Positions 38,053 to 45,752 of a stretch of DNA of 64,000 nucleotides are shown here, one piece after another. The stretch lies in NCBI GenBank assembly GCA_963716865.1, contig CAVQUF010000003.1:620001-684000 (forward strand). Reading direction: 5' to 3'. The notes below the pieces were generated by a model. That model was not told the origin of the DNA, ran no database searches, and saw only the letters and a program-made list of their open reading frames with translations. The position numbers and the translations under genes are program-made. The DNA is from AC-32 sp963716865. GTDB taxonomy: Bacteria; Actinomycetota; Thermoleophilia; Gaiellales; Gaiellaceae. Numbering within the stretch: position 1 is the stretch's first letter; every line of letters begins with the position of its first letter.

Positions 38053-39112
38053 CCGACTTGCGCCGGAGGTCTTCGAGCTCCCCGTCGAGAAGATGCGGGA
38101 GGGCTACTACACCGACGCGTACTTCAACCACACGCGGCAGGTGCTTCTGCGCGACGGGCGCCGCCCGCGCGTCGTGATGCAGGTCTTCGAGAAGAAGCAC
38201 TCGCACCTCGGCGGGGTTGACGAGGCGATCGCGATCCTCAAGCTCTGCGGGGACGACTGGGACGACCTCACCGTCCACGCCCTCCACGACGGCGACGCGA
38301 TCGAGCCCTACGAGCCGGTGCTGACGATCGAGGGCGACTACACCGGCTTCGCGCACCTGGAGACCGCATACCTCGGCGTCCTCGCCCGGCGCACGCTCAT
38401 CACGACCAACGTCGTCCGCGTCCTCGAGGCGGCGAACGGGAAGCCGATCATCTTCATGCCGGCCCGCCACGACCACCACCGCGTGCAGACCGGCGACGGC
38501 TACGCGGCCTGGGTCGCCGGACAGGTCGTGGGCGCCGAGATCGGCGTCACCTCGGAGGCGCAGGCCTCCTGGTGGGGCGGACGGGGCCTCGGAACCGTGC
38601 CGCACTCGCTGATCGCCTCGTACGGCGGCAACACGGTCCTTGCCGCCACGAAGTTCGCGGAGAACGCCGACCCGGACATCAACATCACCGTCCTGGTCGA
38701 CTTCGACAACGACTCCGTCAAGACCGCGCTCGAGGTCGCGCGTGCGCTCGGCCCGCGGCTCTGGGGCGTCCGGCTGGACACCTCCGGCCAGCTCGTTGAC
38801 CGGTCGCTCTGGGGGGAGATGGGCGACTTCGACCCGCGTGGCGTCAACGAGCGGCTCGTGCGAAACGTGCGCGAGGCCCTCGACCGGGACGGCTTCGAGC
38901 GCGTCAAGATCGTCGCCTCGGGCGGCTTCACCGTCGAGCGGATCCGCGAGTTCGAGGAGCACGGCGTGCCCGTCGACTCCTACGGCGTCGGCTCCGCGCT
39001 CATTCGCGGCGAGAACGACTTCACGGCCGACATCGTCATGACCGACGGCCGGCCGTCGGCCAAGGCCGGTCGCGGGTACCGGGCGAATCCGCGCCTCGAG
39101 CTCGTCGAATGA
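38033..39112 (+). CDS. pncB: Nicotinate phosphoribosyltransferase
   Basis: A protein of 359 residues of the nicotinate/nicotinamide phosphoribosyltransferase family, which salvages nicotinate into the NAD pathway. Seen are EKMREGYYTDAYFNHTR, GDAIEPYEPVLTIEGDY, AYLGVLARRTLITTNVVRV, IIFMPARHDHHRVQTGDGYA with the catalytic-His region, and the phosphate-binding IVASGGFTVERIREF followed by SYGVGSALI. The start ATG at 38033 lies inside the end of the DUF1385 gene; earlier in-frame starts would overlap it more. Confidence 0.88.
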   Translation: MERTRTNRLAPEVFELPVEKMREGYYTDAYFNHTRQVLLRDGRRPRVVMQVFEKKHSHLGGVDEAIAILKLCGDDWDDLTVHALHDGDAIEPYEPVLTIEGDYTGFAHLETAYLGVLARRTLITTNVVRVLEAANGKPIIFMPARHDHHRVQTGDGYAAWVAGQVVGAEIGVTSEAQASWWGGRGLGTVPHSLIASYGGNTVLAATKFAENADPDINITVLVDFDNDSVKTALEVARALGPRLWGVRLDTSGQLVDRSLWGEMGDFDPRGVNERLVRNVREALDRDGFERVKIVASGGFTVERIREFEEHGVPVDSYGVGSALIRGENDFTADIVMTDGRPSAKAGRGYRANPRLELVE

Positions 39113-39116
39113 GCGC

Positions 39117-39665
39117 TTGAGCGAGCCGCCGCTCGTCACCCGCGCGCTCGCGCTGGAGCGCGAGCTCGGGTTCGAGCGCTCGTCGATCCCGGAGGTCGGT
39201 CGGCTTCTGCACCTTCTCGCGGCGCAGCGCGGACGCACCCGGGTCGGCGAGCTCGGGACCGGCTGCGGCGTCGGGGGCGCCTGGATCGTCTCGGCGCTCC
39301 CGCCGGCGGTCCCGTTCGTGACCGTGGAGCTGGACGGCCGGCTGGCACGCGCCGCCTCCGAGCTCTTCGCCACAGACGGGAACGTCCGCGTGCTTCACGG
39401 CGACTGGCACGAGCTGATGCCGCCCGAGGCTCCGTTCGACCTCCTCTTCTACGACGGCGGCGGCAAGCAGCACCCGGAGGTGGACGGCGACGACGTGGTC
39501 GGACTGCTCGCTCCCGGCGCGACGATCGTGATGGACGATCTCACCCCCGGCCGGAGCGAGCACGATCCGGTGCGCGATTTCTGGCTCAACCACGCCGAAA
39601 TCGCCGCCCTGGAGCTCCTGACGACGCGGGAGACCGCAGCGATCGTCGGCACCCGTCGCGGTTGA
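39117..39665 (+). CDS. O-methyltransferase-like class I SAM methyltransferase
   Basis: A protein of 182 residues. Motif I is VGELGTGCGVGGAWIVSAL, the acidic motif II is FVTVELDGRLARAA, and FDLLFYDGGGKQH plus TIVMDDLTPG resemble the metal-dependent O-methyltransferases. The metal ligands of that group (Asp, Asp, Asn) are only partly evident. It lies four bases after pncB. The TTG at 39117 is the likely start. Substrate unknown. Confidence 0.75.
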   Translation: MSEPPLVTRALALERELGFERSSIPEVGRLLHLLAAQRGRTRVGELGTGCGVGGAWIVSALPPAVPFVTVELDGRLARAASELFATDGNVRVLHGDWHELMPPEAPFDLLFYDGGGKQHPEVDGDDVVGLLAPGATIVMDDLTPGRSEHDPVRDFWLNHAEIAALELLTTRETAAIVGTRRG

Positions 39666-39699
39666 CTCGGCCCGGAAAGCGACCAATAACTTAGAGAGG

Positions 39700-41205
39700 A
39701 TGGATTGGCTGGTGGTGCTCCGCGACGAGGTCGCGAACTGGTTGCCGCTGCTGTTCGCGGTGATGCTGTTCCTGATGGTCTACATCCTCTGGCGCACGCT
39801 GCAGGTGATGCCGCGCGTGACCGCCGCGAAGACGATGGTCTCCGACTCCTCGATCACGTGGGACGACGTCGCCGGCCTCGACGAGGCGAAGGAGGAGCTC
39901 GGAGAGGTCGTCGACTTCCTGCGCGACCCGCAGCGGTTCGGCCGGCTCGGCGCGCGCGTGCCGAAGGGGATCCTGCTCTACGGCCCACCGGGCACCGGCA
40001 AGACGCTGCTCGCGCGGGCGATCGCGCACGAGGCGGGCGCCCGCTTCTTCGCCCAGAGCGCCTCTGCTTTCGTCGAGATGTTCGCCGGCCTCGGCGCCGC
40101 CCGCATCCGCAAGCTGTTCGAGGAGGCGCGCAAGCACGCGCCGGCGATCATCTTCATCGACGAGCTCGACGCGGTCGGCGCGCAGCGCACCGGCCACGGC
40201 TTCTCGCGTGAGCAGGACCAGACGCTGAACCAGCTGCTGGTCGAGCTCGACGGCTTCGAGTCGCGTGAGCAGATCGTGGTCATGGGCGCCTCGAACCGGC
40301 TGCAGGACCTGGACGCGGCGCTGCTGCGCCCGGGCCGCTTCGATCGGCAGGTGCTCGTGGCGGCGCCGGATCTGGCGGGCCGCGAGGAGATCCTCGAGGT
40401 GCACACGCGCGGCAAGCCGCTCGCGGAGGACGTCGACCTGAAGGCGGTCGCGCGCCAGACCGCCGGCCTGACGGGGGCCGAGCTTGAGAACATCGCCAAC
40501 GAGGCAGCCATCTTCGCCGGGCGCACCAATCAGACATCCCTCAGGCAGAAAGACTTCGACGACGCCATGGAACGCGTCGTGGCGGGGCTTCAGCAGCGCC
40601 GCGTAGTGACGGAGAAGGAACGGAGAATCCTCGCCTACCACGAGGCCGGCCACGCGGTCATGTCTCATCTGACCGGCGGCCTGCTGCCGGTGCACAAGGT
40701 GACGATCGTGTCCCGCGGGCAGGCGCTCGGCTACACGCTCAACCTGCCCAGCGAGGAGCGCTACCTGCATACGACGGAGGAATTCGAGGATCTTCTGATG
40801 GTGTACCTCGCCGGCCGGGCGGCCGAGCAGGTGATCTTCGGGCGGATCACGAACGGCGCGGCGAACGACCTCGAGAAGGCGACGGAGCTGACACGCGCGA
40901 TGGTCTTCGACTACGGGATGTCGAACGCGGCAGCCTCGCGCACGATGCGCGCTGACAACTACGCCCTCTCCGAGGCGACCAAGCGCCTCCGGGACGAGGA
41001 GCAGGCGCGTCTCACCGACCACGCCTTCGAGGAGGCGCTGCGCCTGCTCCAGAAGCACCGTTCGGCGCTCGACCGGATCGCGCTTGCGCTCCTCGACAAG
41101 GAGACGCTCGACAAGGGCGAGCTGGGCGAGCTGCTCGAGGGCGTCGAGCCGGAGTCGCGCTCCTCGGAGACGGCCGGCACCGTTCGGGTCGTCGCGGCCG
41201 ACTAG
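39700..41205 (+). CDS. FtsH-like AAA+ zinc metalloprotease, short single-anchor form
   Basis: A protein of 501 residues. One membrane helix (about 14-32) leads directly to the AAA+ domain. Walker A is GPPGTGKT (residues 95-102), Walker B is IIFIDELDAVGAQR, and the second region of homology ends LLRPGRFDRQVLV. The zinc-protease motif HEAGH is at residues 314-318, with a third-ligand region GAANDLEKATELTRAM. Typical FtsH has two helices flanking an extracytoplasmic domain and exceeds 600 residues; here that domain is missing. A GAGAGG site precedes the ATG. It may be a second, specialised FtsH. Confidence 0.88.
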   Translation: MDWLVVLRDEVANWLPLLFAVMLFLMVYILWRTLQVMPRVTAAKTMVSDSSITWDDVAGLDEAKEELGEVVDFLRDPQRFGRLGARVPKGILLYGPPGTGKTLLARAIAHEAGARFFAQSASAFVEMFAGLGAARIRKLFEEARKHAPAIIFIDELDAVGAQRTGHGFSREQDQTLNQLLVELDGFESREQIVVMGASNRLQDLDAALLRPGRFDRQVLVAAPDLAGREEILEVHTRGKPLAEDVDLKAVARQTAGLTGAELENIANEAAIFAGRTNQTSLRQKDFDDAMERVVAGLQQRRVVTEKERRILAYHEAGHAVMSHLTGGLLPVHKVTIVSRGQALGYTLNLPSEERYLHTTEEFEDLLMVYLAGRAAEQVIFGRITNGAANDLEKATELTRAMVFDYGMSNAAASRTMRADNYALSEATKRLRDEEQARLTDHAFEEALRLLQKHRSALDRIALALLDKETLDKGELGELLEGVEPESRSSETAGTVRVVAAD

Positions 41206-41233
41206 GCAGGCGCCGGTGGTGCCCTCGCCTCGA

Positions 41234-41239
41234 TAGCAT
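41234..41239 (+). promoter_or_regulatory. -10 box TAGCAT of the mce gene
   Basis: Seven bases before the GTG at 41247. Confidence 0.45.
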
Positions 41240-41246
41240 CGGCGGC

Positions 41247-41651
41247 GTGCAGCCGCGCGGAATCCATCATCTTGGCGTAGCGGTCGAGGATCTCGACCAG
41301 GCGGTTGCGACCTACGAGCGGCTCTTCGGCGCTGCGCTCGAGCGGCGCGAGACCGTTCCGGAGCAGGGGGTCGAGGCCGCGTCGCTGCGGATCGGTGAGG
41401 ACCGGGTCGAGCTGCTGGCCTCGCTCGGCGAGGACACGCCCGTGGGCAAGTTCCTCGGCAAGCGCGGGCCGGGAATGCACCACGTCGCCTTCGAGGTCGA
41501 CGACGTCGGCGCGGCGCTCGGCGAGCTCGCCTCCCAGGGGGCCGAGCTGATCGACGAACAGCCTCGGCACGGGCTCTTCGGCCTCGAGGTCGCGTTCGTG
41601 CACCCGGATTCGGTCCACGGCGTTCTCGCGGAGGTGGTCAGCGGTGGTTGA
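41247..41651 (+). CDS. mce: Methylmalonyl-CoA epimerase-like VOC protein
   Basis: A protein of 134 residues with two VOC (glyoxalase-fold) modules. HHLGVAVEDLDQAVATYERL starts the first and MHHVAFEVDDVGAAL the second; the His and Glu metal ligands are in place. It interconverts the R and S forms of methylmalonyl-CoA in propionate or odd-chain metabolism. The mutase is not encoded in the window. The next small gene overlaps its end by eight bases. Confidence 0.85.
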   Translation: MQPRGIHHLGVAVEDLDQAVATYERLFGAALERRETVPEQGVEAASLRIGEDRVELLASLGEDTPVGKFLGKRGPGMHHVAFEVDDVGAALGELASQGAELIDEQPRHGLFGLEVAFVHPDSVHGVLAEVVSGG

Positions 41652-41871
41652 CGGTCGGGTTCGCGTCGAGATCGGCTTCGACGGCGGGCAGGTGATGGGC
41701 TCGTTCGTCGGCGAGCAGGCGGCCGACGACCTGGAGCGCGCGCTCGGCAACGGCGGAGACGGCGCATTCTCGTTCGAGGCGGAGGACGGGCGCTACACGG
41801 TCTCGCTGCGGCGCGTCGTCTACGTGAAGCGCTTCACGCGCGAAGCGCGCGTCGGCTTCACGCCCGCGTAG
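41644..41871 (+). CDS. Small protein of unknown function
   Basis: A protein of 75 residues, soluble, with the pattern beta-strand (VRVEIGFDGG), helix (EQAADDLERAL), then two strands ending SLRRVVYVKRF. The layout is reminiscent of the small actinobacterial DUF3107 family, but the match is too weak to assign. It overlaps mce and is followed after seven bases by the YchF-like gene, so the three form an operon. Confidence 0.6.
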   Translation: MVDGRVRVEIGFDGGQVMGSFVGEQAADDLERALGNGGDGAFSFEAEDGRYTVSLRRVVYVKRFTREARVGFTPA

Positions 41872-41878
41872 CCGCCCC

Positions 41879-42778
41879 GTGCTCCAGATCGGGATCGTCG
41901 GGCTGCCCGGCTCCGGCCGGTCGACGTTGTTCTCCACTCTCGTCGGCGGCCAAGGGTTACTCGGCGCCGTGCCGATCCCGGATGAGCGGCTCGACGCGGT
42001 CGCGCAGGCTGTCGGTTCGGCGAAGGCGACCCCGGCCACGCTTCAGGTGGTCGATGTCCCCGGGACCGGCCCGGCGCTGCTCGGGAACCTGCGCAAGGTC
42101 GACGCGCTGCTCGCCGTCCTGGACGGGTTCTCGGGTGTCGGCGACCCTGCCGCCGACCTCGAGGCGATCCGCCTCGAGCTGATCGTGGCCGACCGGGACC
42201 ACGTGGAGAAGCGCCTCGAGCGTGTGCGGACACAGGCGAAGTCGGGCGATCCCGCCCTGAGGGAAGAGGCCGCTGCCCTCGAGCGGGTTTTGGCCCAGCT
42301 CGAAGCGGGGGAACCATTGTCTGCCTTCCGGGAAAAGCTGCCGCAGCAGCTGGAGCCGCTGACCACGAAGCCGCTAGTCGTGGTCAAGAACGGGCCGGGC
42401 GGGATCGATCTGAAGCTCGAGGCCGAGCTGGCCGAGCTGCCAGCCGAGGAAGCGGCCGAGTACCGTGAGGGCCCGTCCGCGTTCGAGGCCGTCCTCCGGG
42501 AGGTCTTCGAGGCCGCCGACCTGATCACGTTCTTCACCGCGGGCGACAACGAGGCGCGAGCCTGGACGCTCGATCGTGGAGAGACCGCGCTCGACGCGGC
42601 CGCTGCGGTGCACACGGATCTCGCACGCGGGTTCATCCGCTGCGAGGTCATCGCCTGGGAGGACCTCGTCGAGTGCGGCTCACATGCCGAGGCCGCCCGG
42701 CGCGGGCTTCAGCGCGTGGAGGGGAAGACGTACGCCGTTGCCGACGGGGACGTGCTCAACGTGCGCTTCGCGGTCTAG
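41879..42778 (+). CDS. YchF-like (Obg-related) protein with degenerate nucleotide-binding site
   Basis: A protein of 299 residues related to the YchF/OLA1 P-loop proteins, which are normally about 360. The P-loop reads GLPGSGRST where YchF has GLPNVGKST, so the invariant Lys is Arg. The switch-II region is VVDVPGTG, and the NxxE base-recognition motif is replaced by VVVKNGPGG. The segment after the P-loop is shortened. The coiled-coil middle and the C-terminal TGS domain (AVHTDLARGFIRCEVIAWED to the end) are well kept. ATP or GTP hydrolysis is doubtful; ribosome binding through the TGS domain remains possible. GTG start. Confidence 0.82.
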   Translation: MLQIGIVGLPGSGRSTLFSTLVGGQGLLGAVPIPDERLDAVAQAVGSAKATPATLQVVDVPGTGPALLGNLRKVDALLAVLDGFSGVGDPAADLEAIRLELIVADRDHVEKRLERVRTQAKSGDPALREEAAALERVLAQLEAGEPLSAFREKLPQQLEPLTTKPLVVVKNGPGGIDLKLEAELAELPAEEAAEYREGPSAFEAVLREVFEAADLITFFTAGDNEARAWTLDRGETALDAAAAVHTDLARGFIRCEVIAWEDLVECGSHAEAARRGLQRVEGKTYAVADGDVLNVRFAV

Positions 42779-42785
42779 GCGGTTC

Positions 42786-42842
42786 TCAGCAACAGTCGCA
42801 GTCGCAGTTGCCGTCGCAATCGCAGTCGCAATCGCAGCGCAT
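42786..42842 (-). CDS. Putative 18-residue Cys/Asp-rich metal-binding peptide
   Basis: The ORF encodes MRCDCDCDCDGNCDCDCC: eight Cys and six Asp in 18 residues, mostly alternating. AAAGGAGG ends four bases before the ATG, one of the strongest Shine-Dalgarno sequences in the window, and a TGA ends the frame. It is transcribed away from arsR-arsC from a shared 52-base gap with a palindrome, so ArsR could control both sides. Thiol-rich peptides bind soft metals such as arsenite, cadmium or copper, so a metallothionein-like buffering or chaperone role is plausible. The DNA is an imperfect hexamer repeat (TGCGAY), so a simple-repeat artefact is the main alternative. I know no described family of this form. 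Confidence 0.55.
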   Translation of the reverse strand: MRCDCDCDCDGNCDCDCC

Positions 42843-42861
42843 CGATCCTCCTTTCGCGGGT

Positions 42862-42897
42862 TTGTCTGCACCGATGATACATTGATAAACGTCGATG
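42862..42897. promoter_or_regulatory. Divergent promoter and ArsR operator candidate
   Basis: CATTGA (42880-42885) and TCGATG (42892-42897) form an imperfect palindrome with a six-base spacer, similar in layout to ArsR/SmtB operators. It includes the arsR ATG. On the plus side TTGTCT lies at 42862-42867. On the minus side TATCAT (42879-42874) is a -10 candidate for the peptide gene. A bound repressor would cover both. Confidence 0.55.
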
Positions 42898-43230
42898 CAA
42901 CACTTGAAGGTGCTCGAGCAACCGTGCTGCGCCCCAGGAGCGCCGCCGCTTCGCCCGGCGGTCGCGGAGCAGCTCGCGCGGAGGTTCAAGGCGCTCTCCG
43001 ATCCCGCGCGCGTCACAATCGTCAACCAGCTCGCGGGCGCGGACGAGCTGTGCGTGTGCCAGCTGCGGCTCGGGCTCTCCCAGCCGACCGTCTCGCACCA
43101 CCTGCGCATCCTGCGAGAAGCGCGGCTGGTCGAGGTTGCGCGCAAGCGGGGAACCTGGGTCTACTACCGCCTCGTGCCCGAGGCCGTGGAACAACTCGCA
43201 TTTGCGCTCGGCGGCGCGCCGTCGGTCTGA
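42895..43230 (+). CDS. arsR: ArsR-family metal(loid)-responsive repressor
   Basis: A winged-helix repressor of 111 residues. The metal-sensing motif is ELCVCQLRLGL with two Cys in the recognition-helix region, the DNA-reading helix is SQPTVSHHLRILREA, and the wing is RKRGTWVYYRL. A further CC pair lies near the N terminus (LEQPCCAPG) and could add a ligand. It should release DNA on binding arsenite or antimonite. The ATG at 42895 lies inside the palindrome; a GTG at 42910 is an alternative start. The stop overlaps the arsC ATG (TGATG). Confidence 0.92.
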   Translation: MQHLKVLEQPCCAPGAPPLRPAVAEQLARRFKALSDPARVTIVNQLAGADELCVCQLRLGLSQPTVSHHLRILREARLVEVARKRGTWVYYRLVPEAVEQLAFALGGAPSV

Positions 43231-43610
43231 TGGGCGACCTGCCGCGCGCCTACTTCGTCTGCATCGGGAACGCCGGCCGGTCCCAGATGGCCCAGGCCCT
43301 CTACGAGCACCGCGGCGGCGAGGCCCGCTCCGCCGGGTCGCGGCCAGAGGCCGAGCTCCATCCCGAGGTGGTTGAGGTCATGCAGGAGGTGGGGGTCGAC
43401 ATCTCCGGGCGGCGCCCGAAGGGCATCACACCCGAGGACGTCGAGTGGGCCGAGGTCGTCGTCACCATGGGCTGCGGCGAGGACGCGTGCCCCGTGCTGC
43501 CGGGCAAGCGGTACCTGGACTGGAACCTGCCCGATCCGATCGGGAGGCCGGTCGAAGAGGTTCGCGCGCTCCGGGACGACATCGATCGCCGAATCGGCAA
43601 GCTCGCGTAG
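43230..43610 (+). CDS. arsC: Arsenate reductase, low-molecular-weight phosphatase type
   Basis: A protein of 126 residues. The P-loop CIGNAGRSQMAQAL holds the nucleophile Cys11 and Arg17 (CX5R). Further Cys residues in TMGCGEDACPVLPG are the redox pair of the thioredoxin-coupled arsenate reductases, and DWNLPDPIGRP carries the general-acid Asp. It reduces arsenate to arsenite. It is in an operon with arsR, but no arsenite efflux pump (ArsB or Acr3) is encoded nearby, which leaves the fate of the arsenite open. Confidence 0.9.
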   Translation: MGDLPRAYFVCIGNAGRSQMAQALYEHRGGEARSAGSRPEAELHPEVVEVMQEVGVDISGRRPKGITPEDVEWAEVVVTMGCGEDACPVLPGKRYLDWNLPDPIGRPVEEVRALRDDIDRRIGKLA

Positions 43611-43669
43611 CTCACGTCGGCGCCCGGGCTCGCGGCCAATCCTGGCTCACGCGCGCGCGTGAACTTCAT

Positions 43670-43764
43670 TTCCCCCGGGGGCCTTTGGCCCCTTGCCCCC
43701 GGTTTCGAGGGTAGCGGTCAAACCGTCACGGGTGTGTGTCCAGGGTGTGCCGGATGTGTGACAA
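43670..43764 (+). repeat. Dispersed intergenic repeat, family 1, divergent copy E
   Basis: A CCCCCGGGGG palindrome and a GGCC-rich stem (43683-43692) precede GGTAGCGGTCAAACCGTCAC, then GGGTGTGTGTCC, GTGTGCCGGATGTGTGAC. The order agrees with copies D and F. It lies between the convergent arsC and YhaM-like genes. Confidence 0.6.
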
Positions 43765-43789
43765 CCGGCGGCGGGCTCCTGGGGCTCGG

Positions 43790-44629
43790 CTACGGCTGCT
43801 GCGAGTCGACGGGGCGCGTGGCGGCTGTCGCGTCGAGCTGGTTCGCGTGATAGAGAACGGCGGCCTCGGCGGTGCGCGCAGACCGGGCCTCGTGGTGCAC
43901 AGCGACCGCGTGCAGCAGCTCGGCCCGCGCATCCGGCTCGAGCTCCGGCGTGCGCCGCTCGATCAGCCGCAGGCCGAGGTGGACGTGGCCGAGCAGCCGT
44001 CCTTCCTCGGTGGCGCGGAACGTCGGCCCGCGCCTCAGCTCCAGCGTGCGCCCGATGTCGTGGAGGAGCGCCGCCGCGAGCACGAGGTCGGCCCGCAGCC
44101 GCGGGTGCAGCTGGGCGGCCTCGCGGCAGAGGGTCGCCACGCCGACGGTGTGCTCGAGCAGTCCGCCCGCGTACGTGTGGTGGGTCTCTGCGGCCGGCAG
44201 CTCGCGCAGTGCGACTCGCAGAGGCTCGTCTGCGATACACCGTTGAACCGCGTCCCGCAGTCCGGGATGCGTGATCTCGCCGGCCAGGAACTCGAGGAAC
44301 CCGTCGAGCTCCTCCGCGTCGCGCCTCATCGCCGGGACGAGCTTGGCGGGGTCGGCCTCGGCGGCCTCCAGCGAGCGCACCTCGAGCTGCAGTCGATCGC
44401 GGAAGCGCTCGACCCGGCCCAGCACCCGGACGGCGTCGCCCTCGCCGAAGCGGCCGTCGAGCAGCTCGACGTCGGACCAGACCCGCGCCTCGATGCGCCC
44501 ACTCGGGTCGACGAGCTCGAGCGCAAGGTAGGGCGCTCCTGCGCGCGTCCGCCTCCGCTCCTTGCGCGCGACGGCATAGGTCCCCTCGACGATCCGGTCC
44601 TCGGCGAGGGAGGCAATCGCGGCGCTCAC
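43790..44629 (-). CDS. YhaM-like OB-fold/HD-domain 3'-5' exoribonuclease
   Basis: A protein of 279 residues. The N-terminal OB fold (about 15-90, YLALELVDPSGRIEARVWSD) is followed by an HD phosphohydrolase domain with metal ligands in ETHHTYAGGLLEHT, AALLHDIGRTLEL and LLHAVAVHHEA. This is the layout of YhaM/Cbf1 exonucleases that trim RNA or single-stranded DNA. GTG at 44629 follows a TAGACT box six bases upstream on the minus strand. It diverges from the DUF1015 gene. Confidence 0.83.
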   Translation of the reverse strand: MSAAIASLAEDRIVEGTYAVARKERRRTRAGAPYLALELVDPSGRIEARVWSDVELLDGRFGEGDAVRVLGRVERFRDRLQLEVRSLEAAEADPAKLVPAMRRDAEELDGFLEFLAGEITHPGLRDAVQRCIADEPLRVALRELPAAETHHTYAGGLLEHTVGVATLCREAAQLHPRLRADLVLAAALLHDIGRTLELRRGPTFRATEEGRLLGHVHLGLRLIERRTPELEPDARAELLHAVAVHHEARSARTAEAAVLYHANQLDATAATRPVDSQQP

Positions 44630-44635
44630 GGCACG

Positions 44636-44664
44636 AGTCTAGGCCCGAAACCGGATGCTAGGCT
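44636..44664. promoter_or_regulatory. Divergent -10 boxes for the YhaM-like and DUF1015 genes
   Basis: TAGACT on the minus strand (44641-44636) lies six bases before the GTG at 44629. TAGGCT on the plus strand (44659-44664) lies eight bases before the ATG at 44673. Confidence 0.5.
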
Positions 44665-44672
44665 CGCCGGCG

Positions 44673-45752
44673 ATGGCCGAGGTGAAGCCATTTCGCGCCG
44701 TTCGCTACGGCGAGCGCGCCGGCCCCCTGCAGACGCTCGTCGCCCCGCCGTACGACGTGATCTCGGACGAGGAGCGCGAGGAGCTTCTGGCCCGCAGCCC
44801 CTACAACGTCGTCCACCTCACGCTCCCGGACGACGAGGCCGACGCAGGCAGGCTCTGGCGCCAGTGGCAGCGTGAAGAGATCCTCTTCGAAGATGACGAG
44901 CCGGCCTGCTGGTGGCTCTCCCAGGAGTACGTCGGCCCGGACGGCGTGGCTCGGACGCGGGAGGGCCTCGTTGCTCGGCTGCGCGCGGAGCCCTACGAGA
45001 GCCGCGTCATTCTCCCGCACGAGCGTACGCATCGTGGCCCCAAGGAAGGCCGCCTGCGCCTGCTGCGGGAGGTCAACGCCGAGCTCGAGCCGCTCTTCTT
45101 CCTCTACGAGGGACCGCCGCCGGCGAGCTCGCCCGGTCGCGAGCCCGACCTGCAGGTCGAGGGCGCCCGCCTCTGGCGGCTCCCGCCCGACGGGATCGCC
45201 GAAGCCTTCGCCGACCGCCAGCTCCTGATCGCCGACGGCCATCACCGCTACGAGACCGCGCTCGCCTACCACGCCGCGACGGGCACGCCCGAGAGCGCGT
45301 TCGTCCTCGCGGTGCTCGTCAGCCTCGAGGATCCCGGCCTGATGATCTTCCCCACCCATCGCGTCTTCGAGCGCGAGCCGGCAGAGCAACTGCCGGCCGA
45401 GGAGGAGCTGCCGGACTCGGAGGCCGCCCTGCGCGCCCTCGAGGAGGCGCCGCCGGACCGCGCCGCGGCCGTCGTCTACCGAAAAGGCCGCTCCGAGCTT
45501 GCGGTCGATGGTGAGAGGGAGCTCGATGTTCGCCTCGTCGACCGGCTCGGCCACGACGGCATCAGCTACACGCCCGACTGGCAGGAGGCGGTGCGAGCGG
45601 TCGACTCGGGCGAGGCGGAGGTCGCGGTCCTGATGCGGCCGACCCGGATCGAGGACGTCTTCGCGGTCGCGCAGCGCGGCGAGACCATGCCCCAGAAGAG
45701 CACCTACTTCTACCCGAAGCTCGTCTCCGGCCTCGTGTTCCTCGGACTTTGA
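44673..45752 (+). CDS. DUF1015 family protein
   Basis: A protein of 359 residues matching DUF1015 (SerK-like family). Seen are VKPFRAVRYGERAGPLQTLV, APPYDVISDEERE, RSPYNVVHLTLP, the family hallmark LLIADGHHRYETALAYH, and a late MPQKSTYFYPKLVSGLVF. Some archaeal relatives are free-serine kinases, but most bacterial members are uncharacterised, so no reaction is assigned. ATG at 44673 was preferred over one at 44655, which lies before the -10 box. The stop overlaps the TTG of the next gene. Confidence 0.83.
   Translation: MAEVKPFRAVRYGERAGPLQTLVAPPYDVISDEEREELLARSPYNVVHLTLPDDEADAGRLWRQWQREEILFEDDEPACWWLSQEYVGPDGVARTREGLVARLRAEPYESRVILPHERTHRGPKEGRLRLLREVNAELEPLFFLYEGPPPASSPGREPDLQVEGARLWRLPPDGIAEAFADRQLLIADGHHRYETALAYHAATGTPESAFVLAVLVSLEDPGLMIFPTHRVFEREPAEQLPAEEELPDSEAALRALEEAPPDRAAAVVYRKGRSELAVDGERELDVRLVDRLGHDGISYTPDWQEAVRAVDSGEAEVAVLMRPTRIEDVFAVAQRGETMPQKSTYFYPKLVSGLVFLGL

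Noticed and set aside
42781..42842. The TGCGAY hexamer run as a mere simple repeat
   Set aside because: Not dismissed entirely, but the start, stop, strong Shine-Dalgarno sequence and divergent ars promoter favour a coding reading; recorded as the main alternative.
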